Below are positions 16,967-24,657 of a stretch of 49,366 bases of DNA, one piece after another. Within the stretch, counting starts at the first letter, position 1. The number at the start of each line of letters is the position of its first letter. The translations under genes and the position numbers were made by a program. The stretch is taken from positions 1 through 49,366 of the forward strand of contig JAWLDB010000005.1 in assembly GCA_041686915.1 (NCBI GenBank), given 5' to 3'. The DNA is from JAWLDB01 sp041686915. Its GTDB lineage: Bacteria; Bacillota; UBA994; UBA5500. The notes beneath the pieces were generated by a model, which saw nothing but the letters and a program-made list of their open reading frames with translations, was not told the origin of the DNA and ran no database searches.

Positions 16967-17815
16967 ATGAACAAGCGAGAAGCTTGGCTGAAGGCGGCCA
17001 AAGCGATTGAAGCAATCAGTCAATCTGGTCGTTTTGAGGCTGAGCTGCTCTTAAGAAGCGCGCTGGGCGGAGAAAGCCGGGCGCGCTTCTTTGCTTCGTT
17101 GGATGATGAGCTTCCCTGTGAGGCTGAGAACCTCTTTGCAGCCTATATGTCAAAACGGCTGGCAGGCACTCCTGCACAGTATTTGCTCGGGGAGCAGGAG
17201 TTCATGGGCCTTAGCTTCAAAGTAACTCCAGCCGTGCTCATCCCCAGGCCAGACACCGAAATTCTGGTTGAGACAGTGCTGGATTTCTTGCAGGGTATGG
17301 AAAACCCGATAGTTGCCGACATCGCTACCGGCAGCGGTGCAATCGCTGTCTCCCTTGCTGCCATCTGCGGGGGAGTAACAGTTTACGCTACGGACATCTC
17401 AGCTAAGGCCCTATCAGTGGCGCGACAGAATGCTGCACGCTATCTGGTAACAGATATCGTTCACTTTTCCCGGGGTGACTTAGCCGCTCCTCTCCTGAAG
17501 GAGGGGGTTAGGCTGCATTGCCTAGCTTCGAACCCCCCATATATACCTACATCTGACCTGGCAGCCCTGTCGGCCGAAGTCAGAAACGAACCTACCCTGG
17601 CACTGGATGGGGGTAAAGACGGCCTAGATTATTATCGTCGGCTGATCCCGCAAGCTAGGGAACTGCTGCTGCCAGAAGGCCTGTTGGCGTTTGAAGTAGG
17701 CCAGGGGCAAGCAAGCGATGTGGCCAACATGTTGGAACAGAATGGTTTTGTAGGCGTCAGTCTGCGTCAAGACCTCGCGGGTATAGACCGGGTAGTCCTG
17801 GGGGAAAAGCACTAA
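16967..17815 (+). CDS. prmC: Release factor glutamine methyltransferase PrmC
   Basis: 282 residues from ATG 16967, which has GCAGGGTGAG upstream; the open frame begins three codons earlier at a GTG overlapping prfA. An N-terminal helical domain is followed by a Rossmann methyltransferase domain with VADIATGSGAIAVSL (SAM binding) and the NPPY motif (LASNPPYIPTS) that holds the glutamine amide. It methylates the GGQ glutamine of RF1 and RF2. Coupling to prfA, whose stop codon is 2 nt before this ATG, is the usual arrangement. Confidence 0.95.
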   Translation: MNKREAWLKAAKAIEAISQSGRFEAELLLRSALGGESRARFFASLDDELPCEAENLFAAYMSKRLAGTPAQYLLGEQEFMGLSFKVTPAVLIPRPDTEILVETVLDFLQGMENPIVADIATGSGAIAVSLAAICGGVTVYATDISAKALSVARQNAARYLVTDIVHFSRGDLAAPLLKEGVRLHCLASNPPYIPTSDLAALSAEVRNEPTLALDGGKDGLDYYRRLIPQARELLLPEGLLAFEVGQGQASDVANMLEQNGFVGVSLRQDLAGIDRVVLGEKH

Positions 17816-17871
17816 CTGCAGCCCACTCATTCAGATTATATTAACTAGGTTAACTTTCTTCCCAAAAACCC

Positions 17872-17900
17872 TTGACTTGGGCCTGCATTCGCTGTATTAT
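17872..17900 (+). promoter_or_regulatory. Promoter P1 of the iscR operon
   Basis: TTGACT (17872-17877), 17-nt spacer, TATTAT (17895-17900). A near-consensus sigma-A promoter about 170 bp ahead of iscR. Confidence 0.75.
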
Positions 17901-17922
17901 AAATCCGAGCAAAACACTAGGA

Positions 17923-17955
17923 AAACACCTTGGTGTCGCTGACGCCTCGGTGTTT
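17923..17955 (+). promoter_or_regulatory. Leader hairpin upstream of iscR
   Basis: AAACACC/GGTGTTT (7 bp), a 2x2 internal loop, then GGTGTC/GACGCC (6 bp, one G-U) closed by a GCT triloop. It lies in the P1 transcript. The following GCTTTC is a poor T run, so it may be a weak attenuator or a stabilising structure. Confidence 0.5.
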
Positions 17956-17992
17956 GCTTTCGGACATAATCCTGAGTAAAATGGTCTGCTTT
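17954..17992 (+). promoter_or_regulatory. Possible promoter P2 overlapped by IscR-like box 1
   Basis: TTGCTT (17954-17959), 17-nt spacer, TAAAAT (17977-17982). CCTGAGTAAAATGGTC at 17971-17986 covers the -10 element and resembles the type 1 IscR site core (YYGA-T-R-WWW-Y-GTC). This arrangement would allow IscR to repress its own operon. Confidence 0.5.
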
Positions 17993-18015
17993 CCTGGCTG
18001 AACCTTTCAGCCAGG
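17993..18015 (+). repeat. Inverted repeat between IscR-like boxes
   Basis: CCTGGCTG (17993-18000) and CAGCCAGG (18008-18015), 8 bp perfect with a 7-nt loop. No T run follows. Likely an mRNA hairpin in the iscR leader. Confidence 0.55.
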
Positions 18016-18030
18016 GTAATATATGCATAC

Positions 18031-18055
18031 ATACCTGAGTAGGATGGTCAGAATA
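18031..18055 (+). promoter_or_regulatory. IscR-like box 2
   Basis: ATACCTGAGTAGGATGGTCA and the bases following (AGAAT overlap) match much of the remembered type 1 IscR consensus: ATA, then CCTGA, T, A, then GTC with AG. It is 14/16 identical to box 1, 63 bp upstream, and ends about 20 bp before the iscR start codon. Confidence 0.5.
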
Positions 18056-18073
18056 CTTCGCGGAGGTGATGGG

Positions 18074-18487
18074 ATGCGCTTATCTACTAAAGGACAGTAC
18101 GCAGTGAGAGCTATGCTAGTGCTAACTCTGCATGCCATGGAAAACCCAGTATCTCTACGACATGTATCTGAAGTTGAAGAGATCTCCGAGCAGTATTTAG
18201 AGCAGATTTTTGTAGATCTGCGGAAGGCCAAACTCGTGGTTGGACATCGCGGAGCACACGGCGGGTATAAGCTCTCCCGCCAGCCGGACGACATCACTGC
18301 CGGGGATATTCTGAGGGCGGTAGAAGGGCCGATTGCACCGGTTGACTGCGTCAGGCATCAGCATGGTGAGTCCTGCCAGAGGGTTAATGTCTGCATCACC
18401 AGGGACCTGTGGGCCCGCTTGCGCGACAGCATGTCGGAGGTACTGGATAACACCACTTTGGCTGATCTGGCCCGCAAGGCTAAATAG
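18074..18487 (+). CDS. iscR: Rrf2-family regulator, IscR-like
   Basis: 137 residues from ATG 18074, right after GGAGGTGAT; an upstream in-frame ATG at 18023 has no SD. The winged-helix domain starts MRLSTKGQYAVRAMLVL and has the EQYLEQIFVDLRKAKLV recognition region and HRGAHGGYKL wing. Three cysteines in the order C-x8-C-x5-C (DCVRHQ...SCQRVNVC) are placed like the [2Fe-2S] ligands of IscR; CymR-type members lack them. It probably senses cluster supply and controls the iscS-iscU genes immediately downstream. Confidence 0.9.
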   Translation: MRLSTKGQYAVRAMLVLTLHAMENPVSLRHVSEVEEISEQYLEQIFVDLRKAKLVVGHRGAHGGYKLSRQPDDITAGDILRAVEGPIAPVDCVRHQHGESCQRVNVCITRDLWARLRDSMSEVLDNTTLADLARKAK

Positions 18488-18549
18488 AAGATAATCACAC
18501 CGGCTGGTGTGCAACTCTAAACGATATCTGCAATGAGGAGGAAGAAACA

Positions 18550-19719
18550 GTGCGTTCAGTTTACATGGATCACGCTGCGACTACCCCGGTACATCCAGAA
18601 GTAATCGCAGCTATGCTGCCTTACTTTCACCCTAACTACGGCAATGCTTCCAGTGTGCACGGCTTCGGCAGAAAGGCGCGTATCGCTGTCGATCACGCCA
18701 GGGAAGTTGTCGCCAAGGCTATCGGCGCTGACCCTAAGGAGATCTACTTTACTTCAGGCGGTACTGAGTCGGACAATATCGCCATTCTAGGTGTAGCCCG
18801 GGCCTTGGCAGAGAAGGGCAAACACATCATCACCAGCGGTGTAGAACACCATGCTGTTCTCGACACCTGTGAGTTCCTGCAGACGCAAGGGTACGAAGTT
18901 ACTTACCTGCCGGTGGACCAATACGGCATGATCAATCCGGCTGATGTTGAACAGGCTATTCGCCCGGACACGATCCTCATCACCATCATGCATGCGAATA
19001 ACGAGATGGGCACAATCCAACCACTTGCCAAGATAGGCGCTATTGCTAAGGCTAAAGGGGTTTTGCTGCACACGGATGCAGTGCAATCAATGGGCAGCAT
19101 CCCGGTGAATGTGGACGAACTGAACGTTAACCTACTCTCCTTCTCGGCCCACAAAATCTATGGCCCCAAGGGGGTCGGCGTGCTGTACGTCAGGCGAGGC
19201 ACAAGGGTTAAGCCCATACAGTTTGGCGGAGGTCAGGAGCGGAAACTGCGCCCTGGAACAGAGAATGTCACCGGTATTGTAGGCCTGGGCAAGGCAGTTG
19301 AACTGGCCGTGTTGGAAATGGATGCGCGAGTGACACATCTCAACAAGCTACGCGACAAGCTAGTGGCTGGCCTAACCGCTATCCCGGACGTAAGCCTCAA
19401 TGGGCACCCGACTGAGCGCTTACCAGGTAATGTAAACATCAGCGTCAAGTACATTGAAGGCGAATCTTTGATACTCAGCCTGGATATGAAGGGAATAGCT
19501 GTTTCATCTGGTTCGGCTTGCACCTCTGGTTCCCTTGAGCCCTCACATGTGTTACTCTGCATGGGCTTGGACCACATGCATGCGCATGGTAGCCTCAGGC
19601 TGACCCTTGGGCGCGACAATAGCGAGGCAGATGTAGATTATGTCTTGGAGGTTTTCCCGGAGATAGTGGACCGCCTGCGTTCGATGTCTCCACTATATAA
19701 CAGGGAGAGGAAGGAATAA
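18550..19719 (+). CDS. iscS: Cysteine desulfurase
   Basis: 389 residues, GTG start after ATGAGGAGG. Class V aminotransferase fold. The PLP lysine is in SFSAHKIYGPKG, and the catalytic C324 is in SSGSACTSGSLEPSHVL, the long-loop IscS/NifS (class I) form rather than SufS. It strips sulfur from cysteine and hands it to IscU, encoded 2 nt downstream. The clade could equally be labelled nifS; function is the same. Confidence 0.95.
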   Translation: MRSVYMDHAATTPVHPEVIAAMLPYFHPNYGNASSVHGFGRKARIAVDHAREVVAKAIGADPKEIYFTSGGTESDNIAILGVARALAEKGKHIITSGVEHHAVLDTCEFLQTQGYEVTYLPVDQYGMINPADVEQAIRPDTILITIMHANNEMGTIQPLAKIGAIAKAKGVLLHTDAVQSMGSIPVNVDELNVNLLSFSAHKIYGPKGVGVLYVRRGTRVKPIQFGGGQERKLRPGTENVTGIVGLGKAVELAVLEMDARVTHLNKLRDKLVAGLTAIPDVSLNGHPTERLPGNVNISVKYIEGESLILSLDMKGIAVSSGSACTSGSLEPSHVLLCMGLDHMHAHGSLRLTLGRDNSEADVDYVLEVFPEIVDRLRSMSPLYNRERKE

Positions 19720-19721
19720 AC

Positions 19722-20102
19722 ATGAGTACAATGTATAGCGAGAAAGTGATGGACCATTTCACCAATCCGCGCAACGTCGGTCAGATTGCTGATGCTGACG
19801 GCGTGGGTGAGGTGGGCAATATCAACTGTGGCGATATCATGCGCATCTATATCAAGGTAGACGAAAGCGAGCGCATTTCTGATGTTAAGTTCCAAACCTT
19901 CGGCTGCGGCGCTGCGGTGGCTACTAGCAGCATGATCACTGAGTTGGTTAAGGGCAAAACTTTGGACGAAGCTCTGAAGATCAGCAATCAGGATGTAGCT
20001 GATGAACTCGGTGGCTTGCCACCTATCAAGATGCACTGCTCCAATTTGGCGGCAGATGCTTTGCAGGCAGCGGTGGACGATTACCGCAAGCGCCAACAAT
20101 AG
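19722..20102 (+). CDS. iscU: Iron-sulfur cluster scaffold protein
   Basis: 126 residues, IscU/NifU N-terminal type. Opens MSTMYSEKVMDHFTNPRNVG. The three cluster cysteines are in NINCGDIMRI, FQTFGCGAAVATSS and KMHCSNLAADAL, with the usual aspartate (CGD) nearby. It assembles Fe-S clusters with sulfur from IscS. The LPPIKMHC segment corresponds to the chaperone-binding LPPVK motif of IscU. No hscA/hscB or ferredoxin gene follows; the operon ends at a terminator. Confidence 0.95.
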   Translation: MSTMYSEKVMDHFTNPRNVGQIADADGVGEVGNINCGDIMRIYIKVDESERISDVKFQTFGCGAAVATSSMITELVKGKTLDEALKISNQDVADELGGLPPIKMHCSNLAADALQAAVDDYRKRQQ

Positions 20103-20111
20103 CTGACTTTC

Positions 20112-20138
20112 AAGGGCCCGGCTTAGCCAGGCCCTTTT
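20112..20138 (+). terminator. Terminator of iscR-iscS-iscU
   Basis: AAGGGCC (20112-20118) pairs with GGCCCTT (20130-20136), followed by TT; stem plus short T run, 10 bp after the iscU stop. Confidence 0.75.
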
Positions 20139-20221
20139 GCTGTGCGCATTTAACGAAACATAATGGGCTTGGTAAACGTATAGACCTACATAGGCGCAAC
20201 CTGCCAAGGGGGGAACTGCTA

Positions 20222-21160
20222 GTGTCGATAGAGTCAATTAACCAGCAACTGCTGGAGCTAATTAGGGAACGTGATGAGCTACAGCGGAAGGTAAGGCTGT
20301 TGTCTGCCGCGCGAGAACAGCTACAAAGTGAGCGCAAGCGTACATCTGCTCTACATCAACAGATGCTAAAGGAAGGTAGAGATGTACAGGCACTGGAGGG
20401 CGTTAGCATCACTAACCTTTTTCATACGGTGCTCGGCGATAAGGAAGCTCGCCTTGCACAAGAGCAGCAGGAGTTTCTAAGGGCCAAATTGCGCCATGAG
20501 GAGGCGCAAGCTGCTGTGACCCGCCTGTTAGAGGAAGTTGACAGACTGGAAGTGGCGACTGCCCGGGCGGCTGAGATTGAGGCCGACTATCAAATGCTGC
20601 TACGCCGCAAGGAAAACCTGCTGCATGAGTCCGGGGCAAGTGGCAGTGAAGTGTTCAGGCTTAGCGAAGATCTTGCTAAGGTAGCATCGCGTAGAAAGGA
20701 AATAAACGAGGCCGTTGCTGCAGGAGAAGAGGTGCTGAACAGACTGAATGCGGTGGTTAAATCACTCGATAGCGCCGCCGGCTGGGGCGTTTGGGACATG
20801 CTCGGCGGCGGCATGCTAGCCACCATGGCCAAGCACTCCAATATGGATACCGCCAAACAGCACGCCCACGAGGCCCAGCAGGCCTTCAGGGTATTTGCCA
20901 GGGAACTGCAGGACGTGCAAATGCAGCTCGAGCTGGATATTCAGGTTGACGGCTTCCTGCATTTTGCCGACTACTTCTTTGATGGGCTGATTGCCGACTG
21001 GACAGTGCAATCAAAGATCAACAACTCTCTCGATGCCGCCAAGAAGCAACGCGACCAGGTCGAGCGGGTGTTAGCCGGCCTGCGCAGCCGGTTGAGCCTT
21101 CTATTGCAGGACGAAGAACGGCTTAAGCAACGACGCGAAGAAACGCTACGAAACGCATAA
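20222..21160 (+). CDS. Conserved-looking coiled-coil protein, function unknown
   Basis: 312 residues, GTG start with AAGGGGGGAA upstream. Almost wholly alpha-helical with heptads: coiled coil at ~1-55, ~75-140 and ~265-310. Between them is a short conserved-looking module, GWGVWDMLGGGMLATMAKHS (about 188-207), followed by a helical region with DGFLHFADYFFDGLIADW (~240). There is no signal peptide or clear membrane span, so it is probably cytoplasmic or peripheral. I do not recognise the function. It has its own transcription unit with a hairpin after it. Confidence 0.75.
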   Translation: MSIESINQQLLELIRERDELQRKVRLLSAAREQLQSERKRTSALHQQMLKEGRDVQALEGVSITNLFHTVLGDKEARLAQEQQEFLRAKLRHEEAQAAVTRLLEEVDRLEVATARAAEIEADYQMLLRRKENLLHESGASGSEVFRLSEDLAKVASRRKEINEAVAAGEEVLNRLNAVVKSLDSAAGWGVWDMLGGGMLATMAKHSNMDTAKQHAHEAQQAFRVFARELQDVQMQLELDIQVDGFLHFADYFFDGLIADWTVQSKINNSLDAAKKQRDQVERVLAGLRSRLSLLLQDEERLKQRREETLRNA

Positions 21161-21163
21161 CAG

Positions 21164-21187
21164 AAGGGGCTCCATGCGGAGCCCCTT
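21164..21187 (+). terminator. Hairpin after coiled-coil gene
   Basis: AAGGGGCTCC and GGAGCCCCTT form a perfect 10-bp stem with a 4-nt loop. No T run follows on the plus strand, so it may work with Rho or just as a 3' stabiliser. Confidence 0.65.
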
Positions 21188-21205
21188 GTCCATATCCGTT
21201 AACCC

Positions 21206-21320
21206 GTAGGTACACGGCATGCCGTGTACCTACGTCCTAGCGGGGTGTAGCGTCACAGCGGGTAGGGTGTAGGGGCAGAACATGTTCTGCCCACAGGTAC
21301 ACGACAATGCCGTGTCTCCA
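21206..21320. repeat. Three REP-like palindromes between convergent genes
   Basis: A perfect 28-nt unit at 21206-21233 (identical to 11852-11879), a GTAG-footed GGGCAGAA-CATG-TTCTGCCC unit at 21269-21292, and a decayed unit at 21296-21320. They fill the gap between the coiled-coil gene and the end of aspS. Confidence 0.82.
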
Positions 21321-21325
21321 CGAAT

Positions 21326-22633
21326 CTACGGGGTTAACCGCGTCCTATCCCGAGGGAAGAGGGTTGCCTGGCGCAGATTGTCCAATCCGAGAATGCGTGC
21401 GGTCAGCCGCTCCAAGCCAATGGCGAAGCCGCCGTGTGGCGGCGCTCCCAACTCGAAAGCTTCCAGGTAGGACGCGTAGTTCTCGGGCTTAAGGCCCCGT
21501 TCCTGCATCGCTTGCTTTAGCTGCTCTGCTTGATGGATACGCAAGCCACCAGTCGTTATCTCCAGTCCCTTGAACAACAGGTCGAAGGAACGGGTGATAC
21601 CCGGGTTCGCCTGCTCAGTCATGGCATAGAACGGTCTGTGCTCTGTTGGATAAGCTGTTACAAAGATCAGGGGTACACCGAATATTTGCTCAGCGTACTC
21701 GCAAAGCAAACGCTCACCTTGTGGGTCCAGATTGCCCTCTGGAGATGCTTTGCCATACTCCGCCTGCAAAATCCTCTGAGCTTCGCTAAGAGGAACCCGG
21801 GGTAGCTGCTCAAACACCGGAAGCTCTACGCCGAGCAACTCCAGTTCCGCAGCACAGTGTTCATTGAGGTGTGCAAAAATGTACTTTAACAGCTCTGTCT
21901 CCAGGTCCATCAGTGCGTGTTCACTGTCAATGAACCCCATCTCGATGTCCAGGCTGACAAACTCGTTGGTATGCCGGGATGTATTGTGCTGCTCCGCTCT
22001 GAAAACCGGGGCCACCTCATAAACGCGTTCAAATCCGGCAGACACCATCATCTGCTTGTAGAACTGCGGGCTTTGGGCCAGGTAGGCCTGCTGTTCAAAA
22101 TAGCGGACAGAGAACAGTTCAGCTCCTCCTTCGGTCCCGGTAGCGACAATCTTGGGTGTCTGGATTTCCAGGAAGCCCTGGTTGTCGAGATACTCTCGAA
22201 AAGCCCGGCAAATTGCTGCTTTCACTCGAAAGATCGCCTGGTATTGCTTATGGCGCAGGCTGAGCACCCGGTGGTCCAGCTGTGCTTCCGCTCCTGCCGA
22301 CAGTTCCTCCTGGTTTACTTCAAACGGTAGCTCTGCCGTTTCTGTAAGTACTTGGATAGCTTCCGCCTGTAGCTCCGCACCTGTCTGCCCATTAGTTTTA
22401 ACTACCAGCCCTCTTACTGTTACCACGCTCTCCAGGGATGGTGCAGTAGCAGCATCGTCGCCGGAGACAACGACCTGCGCATAGCCACTCCTGTCTCTGA
22501 TCACCCAGAACGCCAGCTTGCGACCAACCTTTCTCACCCGGTACAACCAGCCTGCCAGTTCTACAGTTTGCCCGACATGTGCCTCCAGGGCATTGCACAA
22601 CACCCTGCTTCCCAAATAGCTTTTCTCCAACAA
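21326..22633 (-). CDS. aspS: Aspartyl-tRNA synthetase, archaeal/non-discriminating type
   Basis: 435 residues from TTG 22633; SD GGAGGTG lies at 22640-22646, so the open frame that begins at 22648 starts inside the SD. TTG 22630 is possible too. Domains: N-terminal OB-fold anticodon-binding domain (~1-110), then the class II catalytic core with motif 1 (FLEIQTPKIVATGTEGG), motif 2 (VYEVAPVFRAEQHNTSRH) and motif 3 (FAIGLERLTARILG). The length and lack of the bacterial GAD insertion mark the archaeal-type AspRS, which in bacteria often charges tRNA-Asn as well. AsnRS is a less likely reading. An Asp-type T-box precedes the gene. Confidence 0.9.
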   Translation of the reverse strand: MLEKSYLGSRVLCNALEAHVGQTVELAGWLYRVRKVGRKLAFWVIRDRSGYAQVVVSGDDAATAPSLESVVTVRGLVVKTNGQTGAELQAEAIQVLTETAELPFEVNQEELSAGAEAQLDHRVLSLRHKQYQAIFRVKAAICRAFREYLDNQGFLEIQTPKIVATGTEGGAELFSVRYFEQQAYLAQSPQFYKQMMVSAGFERVYEVAPVFRAEQHNTSRHTNEFVSLDIEMGFIDSEHALMDLETELLKYIFAHLNEHCAAELELLGVELPVFEQLPRVPLSEAQRILQAEYGKASPEGNLDPQGERLLCEYAEQIFGVPLIFVTAYPTEHRPFYAMTEQANPGITRSFDLLFKGLEITTGGLRIHQAEQLKQAMQERGLKPENYASYLEAFELGAPPHGGFAIGLERLTARILGLDNLRQATLFPRDRTRLTP

Positions 22634-22656
22634 AAAAAGCACCTCCAAATAATAAA

Positions 22657-22895
22657 CAGCCCCTATCTCGTTTTCAGGGACGAGAAGGGGCTGCCCGCGG
22701 TGCCACCCTGGTTGATGCTATAAGCATCCTACTTTGCCTCCTGTAACGGGAAGGCCCCGGCTCACTCTGCAGATTACACTGTTCATGAGCAGCTCTCCTG
22801 GTGTCCTTCCCTGACCGCCAAGCCTTGGGCTTTCACCATCCCCAAGTCGCTAAACGCCTGTACATGCCAGTTACTCTCCAAGGTCATCGCTGATT
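22657..22895 (-). promoter_or_regulatory. T-box leader of aspS, specifier GAC (Asp)
   Basis: On the minus strand the conserved T-box AGGGTGGCACCGCG lies at 22709-22696. It is followed by a terminator stem (CAGCCCC... at 22693-22681 pairing with 22670-22657) and a T-rich tract. Stem I features include GAGAGTA, a GATGGTGAAAGCCC apical region and GGAGAGCTGC. The candidate specifier is GAC at 22805-22803, followed by ACC, the same context as in the argS leader. Uncharged tRNA-Asp would favour read-through. Confidence 0.88.
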
Positions 22896-22901
22896 TGTTA
22901 G

Positions 22902-22930
22902 ATTATATTATGTATTCCAATGCGCGTCAA
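22902..22930 (-). promoter_or_regulatory. Promoter of aspS
   Basis: On the minus strand: TTGACG (22930-22925), 17-nt spacer, perfect TATAAT (22907-22902). It lies directly upstream of the T-box. Confidence 0.88.
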
Positions 22931-23005
22931 CGCCAATCCTTAACCAATCTTCTAGCCGATCCTCACTTTTCATCTCTCTTATCCCACTTCTCAAATCCCT
23001 CATCT

Positions 23006-24397
23006 CTAAAGGGCTTGCCTGTTGTTTGCCAGCAGCATCTCAGCCACATGGTGGACGTCGCCTGCTCCCATGGTGATGAGCAGATCGCCCTTGCCCAGTT
23101 CGCCGCTGAGTAGGTTGGCCGCATCCTCCAACGAGCCAACATATCTGGCGTCTGGATGCGTCTTACTCATCTCTTTCGCCAAGTCCCGAGTGCTGATACC
23201 ATAGGTATCTTTCTCCCTAGCTGCGTAAATGTCCGTCAGTAAGACAATGTCTGCTTCTGAAAACGCGTTGGCAAAGTCGTTCAACAGCGCTTTGGTACGG
23301 GTATAGGTGTGAGGCTGGAATACGCAGATGGTACGCTTGGCTCCGTAGGACTTAGCCGCGTCCAGCGTAGCTCTGATCTCGCTCGGGTGATGAGCGTAAT
23401 CATCGTACACCAGTGCCCCGTGGTACGTCCCCAGATAATCAAAGCGCCTGTGCGTTCCTTCGTATTGGCCAAGCGTACTGGCTATGATGCTAAACGGCAA
23501 ACCCACAGCATTGCCGAGGGCTACAGCAGCCAGTGCGTTGGAGACGTTATGTTTGCCTGGTACCTTAATGCTCATTCTACCAAGCAGCTGGCCATTATGT
23601 ATTACGCTAAATGTGCTCTTGCCTGGGCTTAGATCCAGGTCTGCAGCCTGCCACTCAACATTGTCCTTCAGGCCATAGGTAATTACACTGCAGGGCAGGT
23701 CAGGCAGGATGTCCCGAACATTCTGGTCATCTCCACAGGCAATCAGGTAGCCGTTATCAGGCACGAGCAGCGCAAAGCGCCTGAAGGTTTCCTTGATGTG
23801 CTCCAGGTCGCGGAAGTAATCCAGATGGTCGACATCAATGTTTAAAACCACCCCAACAAAGGGCTGGAGAGATAGAAAGCTGTCAAAGTACTCGCAGGCC
23901 TCGGCTACCAAGAAGCGCCCGTTCCCAACTTTTACGTTGCCCTTAATGGCATCCAGTTCGCCGCCCACTAAGACCGTCGGGTCCTGGTTGGCCCGCTCCA
24001 GCATTAGCCCAATCATGGCAGTAGTAGTGGTCTTGCCGTGAGAACCAGCTATCGCTATGCCAAACTCAGCTTCTGCCATCAGCTCACCTAGCAGTTCCGC
24101 GCGTACATATACCGGAATGCCCAGTTCATGAGCTCTTATCAGTTCAGGATTATCTGGTCTGACAGCGGACGTATACACCACAACGTCAGCTCCATTGACA
24201 TGCTCCGCCTTATGGCCGAGATAGATGATGGCTCCCTGGTCTACCAAGCGGTCGGTGAAGGAAGATTGCTTCAGGTCAGAGCCTGAAACTCTCCACCCTC
24301 TTTGCTGTAAAATAGTAGCCAAGGCGCTCATACTGATTCCGCCGATACCAACAAAATGAATGTGTTTAGGAGTTTTCCAGTCTAGTTTGGAAGACAT
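23006..24397 (-). CDS. murC: UDP-N-acetylmuramate--L-alanine ligase
   Basis: 463 residues, ATG start with AGGAGGT upstream on the minus strand. Mur ligase layout: N-terminal Rossmann domain (HFVGIGGISMSALA), central ATPase domain with P-loop GSHGKTTTTAMIGLML and NIDVDHLDYF, and C-terminal domain (DDYAHHPSEI, FQPHTYTRT). It adds the first alanine to UDP-MurNAc in peptidoglycan synthesis. It stands alone here, away from the usual mur-fts cluster, and is divergent from the exonuclease gene. murB is also separate at 35.7 kb. Confidence 0.96.
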   Translation of the reverse strand: MSSKLDWKTPKHIHFVGIGGISMSALATILQQRGWRVSGSDLKQSSFTDRLVDQGAIIYLGHKAEHVNGADVVVYTSAVRPDNPELIRAHELGIPVYVRAELLGELMAEAEFGIAIAGSHGKTTTTAMIGLMLERANQDPTVLVGGELDAIKGNVKVGNGRFLVAEACEYFDSFLSLQPFVGVVLNIDVDHLDYFRDLEHIKETFRRFALLVPDNGYLIACGDDQNVRDILPDLPCSVITYGLKDNVEWQAADLDLSPGKSTFSVIHNGQLLGRMSIKVPGKHNVSNALAAVALGNAVGLPFSIIASTLGQYEGTHRRFDYLGTYHGALVYDDYAHHPSEIRATLDAAKSYGAKRTICVFQPHTYTRTKALLNDFANAFSEADIVLLTDIYAAREKDTYGISTRDLAKEMSKTHPDARYVGSLEDAANLLSGELGKGDLLITMGAGDVHHVAEMLLANNRQAL

Positions 24398-24657
24398 TAT
24401 CTTAAAACCTCCTGCGTTTTATGATGAAGAGGGTGACAAATCCGTGCATTCCTTTTAGAATATATCACTAGTCATGCTCCCATGAATATGAGCACAACCT
24501 ATTTTGCCTTGGAAAAGTCTAGAATATACTATGCCTGCCGGCCGAGTGGGGTTACTTCACACCAATTTCGTCGACTGCATGCAAAAACCTGCCTCTGCTG
24601 TTCAATAAGCAGGAAAGGCACGGTGTCTTAGCGAACGCATGAACGGAGGTGATAGGA

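Noticed and set aside
21326..22633. Several plus-strand open frames across aspS
   Set aside because: They run antisense to a well-supported synthetase and lack SD sites.
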